Source of the DNA: Paramesorhizobium leguminum
GTDB lineage: Bacteria > Pseudomonadota > Alphaproteobacteria > Rhizobiales > Rhizobiaceae
Direction of reading: 5' to 3'
Assembly (NCBI RefSeq): GCF_003217235.1
Contig: NZ_QJTF01000006.1
Location: 62,001 to 126,000 of the forward strand
Length of the DNA stretch: 64,000 bases
A program made the translations under genes and the position numbers. How positions within the stretch are numbered: position 1 is the stretch's first letter; the number at the start of each line of letters is the position of its first letter. Positions 52,726 through 58,615 of the stretch are shown piece after piece. The notes under the pieces were generated by a model that saw only the letters and a program-made list of their open reading frames with translations, ran no database searches and had not been told where the DNA came from.

Positions 52726-53313
52726 TTAGTGCAAATACTTGATTGCTATAAACAGCAAAATAAGGGCGACGGATACGGCGCCCGCAATGAGTCCTAGCCG
52801 CTTTTCGATGAATTCGCGGATCGGCTCGCCATAGCTCCGCAGCAGCCAGGCGAGGAAGAAGAAGCGGGCGCCGCGCGCGACGATGGCTGAAACGATGAAA
52901 AGCCAGATATTGACGCCCACCGCGCCGGAAAGGATCGTCACCACCTTGATTGGCGGCAAATGGGCGAGGCCGGAGGTTATCAGCATCAGGAGGATGGCAT
53001 CGGCGCTGGTGGAGTTGCGCAGCCGCTCGAATGTATCGAGCTTGCCGTACATTTCGAGCACGGGCTTCGCAACCGTTTCATAGGCGTGATAACCTAGATA
53101 CCAGCCGGCGATGCCGCCCAGCACGGAGGCGATGGTGGCAATCAGCGCATAGCGATAGGCGCGCTCAGGCTTGGCCAGCGCCATAGGCAGAAACAGCACA
53201 TCCGCCGGCACCAGGAAAATAGAACTTTCAATGAAGGCGATGAAGGCGAGCCACCATTGGGCGGATTTTCTGGCGGCGAGCGAAAGGGTCCAGTCGTAAA
53301 GTTTGCGCAGCAT
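52726..53313 (-). CDS. YqaA/DedA-family membrane protein
   Basis: 195 residues, with four to five membrane helices. WWLAFIAFIESSIFLVPADVLFLPMALAKP and GGIAGWYLGYHAYE are characteristic of the VTT (DedA/SNARE-associated) superfamily, YqaA branch. Members move lipids such as undecaprenyl phosphate across the membrane, but this branch is not well defined. It lies 31 nt upstream of dsbB on the same strand. Confidence 0.85.
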   Translation of the reverse strand: MLRKLYDWTLSLAARKSAQWWLAFIAFIESSIFLVPADVLFLPMALAKPERAYRYALIATIASVLGGIAGWYLGYHAYETVAKPVLEMYGKLDTFERLRNSTSADAILLMLITSGLAHLPPIKVVTILSGAVGVNIWLFIVSAIVARGARFFFLAWLLRSYGEPIREFIEKRLGLIAGAVSVALILLFIAIKYLH

Positions 53314-53478
53314 CAGCGTTCCAAATTGTCGGTTCGGTCGGCCATTCTCTAGAGGCTAAAGCGGCACCGGGCAATCACGCCTGCGCAACATTCATGTGGT
53401 CCACTGCGATCTTCCTGTTGACGGGAAGGTGCATATAATTATAGTCCGGCGCATCCGACGCTGCATGCAAGCGTCCGG

Positions 53479-53563
53479 GCCCCTGTGGCGGAATTGGTAG
53501 ACGCGCTCGACTCAAAATCGAGTTCCGCAAGGAGTGCTGGTTCGATCCCGGCCAGGGGCACCA
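53479..53563 (+). tRNA. tRNA-Leu (anticodon CAA)
   Basis: 85 nt including encoded CCA. Acceptor GCCCCTG pairs with CAGGGGC. The anticodon stem CTCGA/TCGAG encloses CTCAAAA, giving CAA. A long variable arm and T-arm CTGGTTCGATCCCGG are present. The DNA beyond it is accessory, so its 3' end is a plausible integration site. Confidence 0.95.
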
Positions 53564-53733
53564 TTTTTCTCTGAAAAACCATTATTTTTCAACTCGTTAG
53601 ATGATTTTCAGCTTTTCCAATCCACCCCTTAATCCCCCTCGCGTCGTTCGGTTGGACTTCCCATCGGAAAACGATTTTGCCTGACATACAATGGCAGTGG
53701 GTGAGAATGTGTGATACGCGCTGCTATTGAACT

Positions 53734-53752
53734 GTACGCCGTTTTGACGTAC
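53734..53752. promoter_or_regulatory. Candidate operator of the DUF1778-GNAT locus
   Basis: GTACG-N9-CGTAC, 41 nt before the antitoxin start. TacA-type antitoxins bind such short palindromes to repress their operon. Confidence 0.48.
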
Positions 53753-53793
53753 GTATGATCAACAGCACCAACCACAGGACGCAGGAGGCTGAT

Positions 53794-54102
53794 ATGTTGG
53801 CTTTCCATGATGAAGTTAGCGGCGTTGACGAGAAAAGCAGCGAGAGAATGAACTTTCGCACCAAGCCCCGGATCAAGAGGACCATTCAGCGCGCCGCTGC
53901 TCTTTCCGGTGTGGATGACTCGGTCTTCACCATGAGTGCGGCATACAAGGCTGCGATGGAAACCATTGCCGCTCATGAACACACACTCTTGCAGCCGGTG
54001 GATCATGAAGCGTTCTTTACGCTTCTCGACAATCCTCCTGAGCCGACCGCACATTTGAAGGCAGCGTTTGCCCGCCATAGAAGGGCGGTCATTTCAAAGT
54101 GA
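53794..54102 (+). CDS. DUF1778-type antitoxin (TacA-like)
   Basis: 102 residues from ATG 53794, with AGGAGG just upstream. The ribbon-helix-helix part is RMNFRTKPRIKRTIQRAAALSG, followed by the helical tail that wraps the toxin (LLQPVDHEAFFTLLDNPPEP). NPPEPTAHLKAAF is a typical end of this family. The gene overlaps the toxin by 4 nt. Confidence 0.88.
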   Translation: MLAFHDEVSGVDEKSSERMNFRTKPRIKRTIQRAAALSGVDDSVFTMSAAYKAAMETIAAHEHTLLQPVDHEAFFTLLDNPPEPTAHLKAAFARHRRAVISK

Positions 54103-54647
54103 CAAGCGAAAATCCGAACCTGCGCACCATTGAGCCGTTCGATCCAGACAAACATGATCGAGCGGCTTTTTCTTGCGGGGTGCCGCAAGTCGATAACTTC
54201 CTCAAGCTGACGGCGAACAAATTATCGAAGGCTGATGCAATCCGGGTGTTTGTTCTAACTGCCGGGACAAATGAACTCATTGGCTTCTATGCCCTAAATG
54301 CTCATTCCGTCGATTACCGGGACCTCCCGCCGCCATATGCCAAGAACCGGCCCAGCCACGGCAATATCGCCGCCGCGTATATTTCCATGATAGGCGTGGA
54401 CAGCCGCTTTCAAGGGCAAGGTTTCGGGGAAATGCTTCTCGTTGACGCCATGCAGCGGATCGTCATGGTGTCGGATCAAATGGGAATACGCGTCATCATG
54501 CTCGATGTTCTGGATTGCGGGAACGAGAGGAACACGGCGCGGCGGCTGAAGCTTTATACGGAGAAGTTCGGCTTCATGCCTTTGCCGTCCAACCCGCTCC
54601 GGCTGTTCATCCCCGTTAAAACCGTCAAGGCGGCTCTCGCTGGCTGA
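54099..54647 (+). CDS. GNAT-type toxin (TacT/AtaT-like)
   Basis: 182 residues from GTG 54099. CGVPQVDNFLKLTANK is the family opening (CGxxxLDxYL type). Motif A is DSRFQGQGFGEMLLVDAM, and the catalytic-region Tyr is in LKLYTEKFGFMPL. These enzymes acetylate the amino acid on charged tRNA and block translation. Both genes look intact, so the pair could act as an addiction module stabilising this element. Confidence 0.88.
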   Translation: MTSENPNLRTIEPFDPDKHDRAAFSCGVPQVDNFLKLTANKLSKADAIRVFVLTAGTNELIGFYALNAHSVDYRDLPPPYAKNRPSHGNIAAAYISMIGVDSRFQGQGFGEMLLVDAMQRIVMVSDQMGIRVIMLDVLDCGNERNTARRLKLYTEKFGFMPLPSNPLRLFIPVKTVKAALAG

Positions 54648-55346
54648 GACCAGCTGCGCCCTCCACGAATTCAGATTTCCGCTCCGAGAATGCCGCGAGC
54701 CGCGTTTGATTTCCTTTGATTTAATTCAAGCGGGAAGGCACACGCCGCCCCGCGTCCGCGCGTACTGCTCCCGAAACTCTCCGGCCTGCCTCCATGGCTT
54801 TGGAGAATGCCGCCCCGCTTTGATACTCTTTGATTGTTTTTCAAACGGCCATAGACCGCCTGACAAAATTGCCCTGTTGGGAAAATTCATCAAACCCTTA
54901 AAACCCGAACCCTCAAAAGTATCAAAAATCGGAAAACCTCTCCGCGCCGCGCCGGTCGCTTTCTCTCGCGTGGTGATGCCGGATTAATCGGTGGGGCGCT
55001 CGCTCGCCCCTCTCCAGCGGTCCGGGATAACGTGGTTCTGCTCGCGATATGATGTTACTTAAATCGGTGCGGGCCGTCTGCTCGCGTATGATATGGGATT
55101 AATCGGTGCGGCTGGTGCGGTCCCCAAAATCGGGGCGCTCAAATATCTCCCCCAGCGGTATTATGGGATTTTCCCATATTGACATGATTGACAAGGAACT
55201 TCCCCCATTGGGGAAAGCCGGTGACGCTCACCAATTCGGACGATGTTCCCATTCGCGCCGGGGGCCTTTCTCCCCCCATTACTCCATAATTCGGAATCAG
55301 AAATTTTAAGCTCTGAATCGAATACCCTGAAGCTGAGGCAGGCTGC
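54648..55346. other. Repeat-rich stretch without a convincing gene
   Basis: About 700 bases with uneven base composition. It holds a 29-bp sequence (54905-54933) also found at 58224-58252, the hairpin GGGGCG-CTCGCT-CGCCCC (54993-55010), and GGATTAATCGGTG-type short repeats near 54981 and 55093. Open frames here are short and lack ribosome sites. It may be a decayed replication or regulatory region of the element. Confidence 0.5.
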
Positions 55347-55520
55347 TCAAAGCCCGTGCCCGCCCATCATCCTCGCCGGATATTCGCGCCCGTCTTCATA
55401 ATCCTCGTCTCCGTCTTCTAAATCCGTGTCGCCGTCGATCTGGTCGAGAAGTGCAATCGCTTCATCGATCCAGCGTTCGAGCAACAGCCGACGAAGGCGG
55501 TAAATCGCTGGGCTGTTCAT
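55347..55520 (-). CDS. 57-residue acidic protein, last gene of a micro-gene operon
   Basis: Its ATG lies in the stop of the upstream gene (ATGA). The N-terminus is a basic amphipathic helix (YRLRRLLLERWIDEAIALLDQ), followed by a very acidic run (DGDTDLEDGDEDYEDG). The function is unknown. An acidic tail on a small phage-borne protein could imitate DNA, but that is speculation. Confidence 0.62.
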   Translation of the reverse strand: MNSPAIYRLRRLLLERWIDEAIALLDQIDGDTDLEDGDEDYEDGREYPARMMGGHGL

Positions 55521-55630
55521 TCCACGCCGCCTTTCACCTTAGGCAGAACCCAGATGGAAACGACCGTCACGCCGCGAGCGATACGAAGAAGGAGGAAGGC
55601 TAGGAATATGCGGATGGTCGCCAGCATCAT
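55517..55630 (-). CDS. 37-residue membrane peptide
   Basis: It starts at ATG 55630 after GGGAGGG. It is essentially one membrane helix (LATIRIFLAFLLLRIARG) with a basic end. It is coupled to both neighbours by ATGA overlaps. The function is unknown. Confidence 0.52.
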   Translation of the reverse strand: MMLATIRIFLAFLLLRIARGVTVVSIWVLPKVKGGVE

Positions 55631-55821
55631 TCGGCCCTCCCTGCTGCATCGAGCACCGCGTCCCGCTCCTGCATCAAGTTCAGGAGCTTCTCCGCTTGAT
55701 CGGCGTATTCCGGCCATTCACGGTCGAACCGTTCGAATGCCGCCAGCTTCTGCCGTTCGTCCAATTTGGACATGACAACCAAGATTTTGATGTTGAGCAC
55801 ATCGTCAGCGGAAAGTGCCAT
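55627..55821 (-). CDS. 64-residue hypothetical protein
   Basis: Helical and charged: LSADDVLNIKILVVMSKLDERQKLAAFERF, then YADQAEKLLNLMQERDAVL. It overlaps the upstream gene's stop by one base and the downstream start by four. No family was recognised. Confidence 0.62.
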   Translation of the reverse strand: MALSADDVLNIKILVVMSKLDERQKLAAFERFDREWPEYADQAEKLLNLMQERDAVLDAAGRAE

Positions 55822-55946
55822 TATGCGTCCTCCTTCACGTCAAGCCGATCCAGCTTGGCGAGAAGCGCCAACTTTTCAGCTTCGGTGAGCGTCCGCCATT
55901 TAGCGAGAAATTTGGCAATGCGCTGCGTTTCGGTCAGAGGCTTCAT
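55821..55946 (-). CDS. 41-residue hypothetical protein
   Basis: A single predicted helical peptide (TETQRIAKFLAKWRTLTEAE, then LALLAKLDRLDVKEDA). GGAGG precedes the ATG. Its start overlaps the previous stop (TGATG) and its stop overlaps the next start (TAATG). The LAKWRTLTEAEKLALLAKL part resembles the helical core of the 64-residue neighbour. Confidence 0.55.
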   Translation of the reverse strand: MKPLTETQRIAKFLAKWRTLTEAEKLALLAKLDRLDVKEDA

Positions 55947-56185
55947 CACGCCTCCCTCCCCGGAAAGGTGGATTGCGGGAGAAGTGGGACGCCCAACTCA
56001 AGGGCGAGGCTCTCCGCGCGAACCCAGCCGACAGGCTTGGATTTGGTGGTGTTGCGAATTGTCCAGGTGTCGTCACCGTTCAGCGTTTCTATGGCATAGA
56101 GCACCCATCCGCCCTCTTGCGGGTAGGCTGATAGCTGGACGGCGACAGGGCCGCGCGAGCTTTTGAACTGGATTACCTCGCTCAT
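55946..56185 (-). CDS. 79-residue hypothetical protein
   Basis: A compact predicted beta-rich protein (VAVQLSAYPQEGGWVLYAIETLNGDDTWTIRN). It overlaps the upstream gene by 4 nt. It reads as a genuine protein with mixed composition, but no family was recognised. Confidence 0.62.
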   Translation of the reverse strand: MSEVIQFKSSRGPVAVQLSAYPQEGGWVLYAIETLNGDDTWTIRNTTKSKPVGWVRAESLALELGVPLLPQSTFPGREA

Positions 56186-56370
56186 TGCACGTCCTCCCCG
56201 TCGCCATCAATTACCGCCGCCATACGACGCAGAAGCGCCGCCACGCGCTTGCGCTCGTTTTCGCTAAGGAGAGCAAAAAGTTCCCGCGCTTCCGCCTCAC
56301 GGCTTTGTTTGTCCGTCTGCGGGGTATTGGGCAAGCCTTCGGCGCTCGCCGGAATGGTGTGTTCCGTCAT
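56182..56370 (-). CDS. 62-residue hypothetical protein, first gene of the micro-gene operon
   Basis: It starts at ATG 56370. The C-terminal two-thirds is helical (REAEARELFALLSENERKRVAALLRRMAAVIDG). This resembles short phage helical proteins that follow repressor regions. The promoter should lie in the repeat-rich 56371-56538 stretch. Confidence 0.6.
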   Translation of the reverse strand: MTEHTIPASAEGLPNTPQTDKQSREAEARELFALLSENERKRVAALLRRMAAVIDGDGEDVQ

Positions 56371-56409
56371 TGGTCTGTCCCACATTTTTTAAGTTGGTTG
56401 GTTCGGTCT

Positions 56410-56510
56410 TACCCTCGTTCGGGTATACTCTCAGAGGGGGTAAAAATAAGCGTCATAAGTGTCATAAGCGTCATGCCAATTGATTTTATTATGTTTTTTC
56501 ATGACACTTA
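56410..56510. promoter_or_regulatory. Control region with nested palindromes and 9-bp repeats
   Basis: TACCC-N6-GGGTA at 56410-56425; three 9-bp units GCGTCATAA/GTGTCATAA/GCGTCATGC at 56450-56476; and TAAGTGTCAT (56456-56465) inverted at 56501-56510. It lies just before the six-gene operon on its upstream side. Confidence 0.55.
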
Positions 56511-56538
56511 GAAATTCATGCCGCTTCTATGCGTCATT

Positions 56539-56814
56539 TCAGGCCGCCAAAAGGCTGGCAATCTGCCCTTCAATCTCACGCTGGCGGTTCATGATATCGA
56601 TCCGCCAAGGCTTGTATGAAAGCATTTCGGCCTCGTGCCGTAGGTCGGCAATCTTCGCCGCCACCGGGTTAACCCGATAGGCAATCGCTTGCTTCAGTTC
56701 GGCCCATACGATTTGCAGGCACCAAGTGAACAGAGAGCGCTTGAACGGGCGATTACCGTACCGGGCTTTATAATCCTGCCATGCGCGCTTCATGATTTCA
56801 GAACGGTTGAACAT
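56539..56814 (-). CDS. 91-residue hypothetical phage-type protein
   Basis: FNRSEIMKRAWQDYKARYGNRPFKRSLFTWCLQIVWAELK is a pattern I associate with small proteins of rhizobial phages and islands. The rest is helical (KIADLRHEAEMLSYKPWRID). The function is unknown. It is divergent from the XRE repressor and shares the 56815-56909 control region. Confidence 0.66.
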   Translation of the reverse strand: MFNRSEIMKRAWQDYKARYGNRPFKRSLFTWCLQIVWAELKQAIAYRVNPVAAKIADLRHEAEMLSYKPWRIDIMNRQREIEGQIASLLAA

Positions 56815-56839
56815 TGGCTTGTTCCCTTATATCGTTTAT

Positions 56840-56906
56840 GATACCTACGTACCATGTATGAACTATATGGTCAATACGTGAGTTCAATTTTTTATACGCA
56901 GGTATC
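56840..56906. promoter_or_regulatory. Divergent operator pair between the 91-residue gene and the XRE gene
   Basis: GATACCTACGT (56840-56850) is repeated inverted as ACGCAGGTATC (56896-56906), 10 of 11 positions matching. One copy lies near each start, as expected for a phage-type repressor switch. Confidence 0.55.
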
Positions 56907-56909
56907 AAA

Positions 56910-57164
56910 ATGGCGATAACATCGGAACAATTGCGGGCGGCGCGCGCCCTTCTCAAGATGGAACAGAGGGCGTTGGCAGAAGCCTCGAACGTCAATATTC
57001 AGACGTTGAAACGCTATGAAGGCGGCTCTGGCGTGCTGAGCGGCAACTATCAGAATATCGAAGCCCTGATTTCTGTTTTGGCGAATGCAGGCGTCCAATT
57101 TCTCGAAAATGGACAGGTGGCAAACGGGCCGGGAGTGGCGCTGGCAGGACCGCGTTCCGAATGA
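56910..57164 (+). CDS. XRE-family HTH repressor, small
   Basis: 84 residues. The HTH is SEQLRAARALLKMEQRALAEASNVNIQTLKRYEGG, followed by NYQNIEALISVLANAGVQFLENG, a form common in phage- and island-borne regulators. It is divergent from the 91-residue gene and heads a + strand group with two hypothetical genes, overlapping the next start by 4 nt. It probably binds the inverted GATACCT sites next to it. Confidence 0.86.
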   Translation: MAITSEQLRAARALLKMEQRALAEASNVNIQTLKRYEGGSGVLSGNYQNIEALISVLANAGVQFLENGQVANGPGVALAGPRSE

Positions 57165-57529
57165 AGGGCGACCGAAGATATTGGAAGATTGAGGGCTATG
57201 ACAGCACCGAACTCATCTTCGAAAGGGTCATTCCCGTCTATTGGGCGAGCGAAAAATGCATGATGGATTTGCTATGCCGCCTCGCTTCAAAGCACCTGTC
57301 CGAGAATGAAATTATCGAGGCTTCTTTGAACGGGCATCATCTCGGCGGAAACGCGCTCTTAGAGCCGCAAGTGTCGCCTGGAGGCGCATCGCGCCGCTAT
57401 TCCATATCCGTGGGCCATCCCAATTATTACATCGCGTCCGCTTGGCTGAAATCTGAATTGGTGGCGAAGGGGTATGTCTTTTCTAAAAATGGACAGGTGA
57501 TCTGTCCTGGTGGGGTATTGAAACCGTGA
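57161..57529 (+). CDS. 122-residue hypothetical protein
   Basis: MKGDRRYWKIEGYDSTELIFER begins a mixed-fold protein; the C-terminal half has SPGGASRRYSISVGHPNYYIASAW and SKNGQVICPGGVL. It overlaps the XRE gene and the following gene by 4 nt each, so they are one operon. No family was recognised. Confidence 0.62.
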   Translation: MKGDRRYWKIEGYDSTELIFERVIPVYWASEKCMMDLLCRLASKHLSENEIIEASLNGHHLGGNALLEPQVSPGGASRRYSISVGHPNYYIASAWLKSELVAKGYVFSKNGQVICPGGVLKP

Positions 57530-57933
57530 GCAAAATGCCGAAAACCTATAAGGCCGGAATGAAACCGGCACTGCCACCGGACGCGACTTTGGTCACCATA
57601 ATGGGCTTAGTCGATAACCAGACGGAGTATGTTCGGGCCGTTCTCGGCAACATGAGGGGGTATGATAAAGATTGTCAGGTTCGGCTTTCGATAAACAGCA
57701 ATCCTCGCCGGCCGGATTATCTGATTGAGGCGCTATTCTACGACGCCATAGACGGCGAAGATGTAGCGCACCCTCAATCAGTCGCGATTTTTAACGGTCG
57801 CACCCACAAAGGCGCGCTGGCCGTCGAGGATACCAAACGCCGCCTTTGGTCGAGCCACGCTATGAGGTTCGAAGCCGTTCAACGGCTCCTGGGGGAATTG
57901 CGGGGGCTTCGAGTGGTAGAGTTTGCCACTTGA
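57526..57933 (+). CDS. 135-residue hypothetical protein
   Basis: GTG start at 57526. The composition is normal for a folded protein (ATLVTIMGLVDNQTEYVRAVLGNMRGYDKD, MRFEAVQRLLGELRGLRVVEF). Last gene of the XRE operon. No family was recognised. Confidence 0.6.
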   Translation: MSKMPKTYKAGMKPALPPDATLVTIMGLVDNQTEYVRAVLGNMRGYDKDCQVRLSINSNPRRPDYLIEALFYDAIDGEDVAHPQSVAIFNGRTHKGALAVEDTKRRLWSSHAMRFEAVQRLLGELRGLRVVEFAT

Positions 57934-58109
57934 TCGTTCTTGCGGCCCCTGCCGCGTCCCACCTCCCAAATTCTGTTAAGGGCCGGTTGCTACTGCTACT
58001 CCCGCTACTTCTGCTACTTCGGAGGAAAAGAGAAGGGGACGAGTAGCGGGAGGCAGTGCCTCATAGGCTCCTTCCGGCTCAAAATTTTTTCTGCAATTCC
58101 CCTGAAACG

Positions 58110-58277
58110 GAACTGACAAAACTGACAAAAATGGAACTTGGGTATTTTTGTCAGTTTTGTCAGTTCGCCTTTGGGCTGTTTTCGTATTTTTTCGGCTCAG
58201 AATTTTATGAAAATGCCCCAGAGCCGAACCCTCAAAAGTATCAAAAATCGGATTTGGCTAATTTTGATACTTTTGAG
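58110..58277. repeat. Two long perfect hairpins
   Basis: Hairpin A: 23-bp perfect arms at 58110-58132 and 58144-58166, each with two copies of ACTGACAAA-type sequence. Hairpin B: 16-bp perfect arms at 58231-58246 and 58262-58277 (CTCAAAAGTATCAAAA and complement). The left arm of B belongs to a 29-bp sequence (58224-58252) repeated at 54905-54933. The wider 57934-58429 gap holds no convincing gene. Confidence 0.85.
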
Positions 58278-58429
58278 ACCTCGTCAGAAGGCGCATATCG
58301 GAGAGCGTGACGATATGCGCCTCGACCTCGACATATGGGGTCTCTCCAAATTCGGATGGACCCATTTTCGGAACCTTGCCGCCCCACGCGGTTTTCTCCT
58401 ATAGTGTGGCGCAAGGATAGGGGTTAGGG

Positions 58430-58615
58430 ATGACCAGAAACCAACAGGGCTTCATTTACGCGATCTGCTTCGTTCTTTTCGGCCTAGTCATGGGTGGCAT
58501 TCACTGGCTTCTCACCGGGATCAACGGTGATTTCGGAATGGGGGTTGGTGTTGGCTTCTTCGTTGGGATTGGCCTTCTGTTCCTCGCCTCCCGCAACGTC
58601 CGCGAAACACCCTAG
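58430..58615 (+). CDS. 61-residue two-helix membrane protein
   Basis: Preceded by GGGG-TTAGGG. Two membrane helices (GFIYAICFVLFGLVMGGIHWLL and GMGVGVGFFVGIGLLFLAS). Its stop overlaps the end of the convergent 673-residue gene by 4 nt. A small phage holin or superinfection protein is possible, but this is a guess. Confidence 0.62.
   Translation: MTRNQQGFIYAICFVLFGLVMGGIHWLLTGINGDFGMGVGVGFFVGIGLLFLASRNVRETP

Noticed and set aside
54706-54987. 93-codon + strand frame after the TacAT pair
   Set aside because: No ribosome site, low-quality composition, and it runs through the repeated 29-bp sequence.
56450-56476. CRISPR-like array
   Set aside because: Only three 9-bp units without spacers and no cas genes in the window; the 10-bp units at 63691 fail in the same way. 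No CRISPR array was found anywhere in the window.
58056-58310. 84-codon + strand frame across the two giant hairpins
   Set aside because: Its peptide is created by the inverted repeats; there is no good start site, so it is not listed as a gene, although the mirrored peptide motifs are noted.
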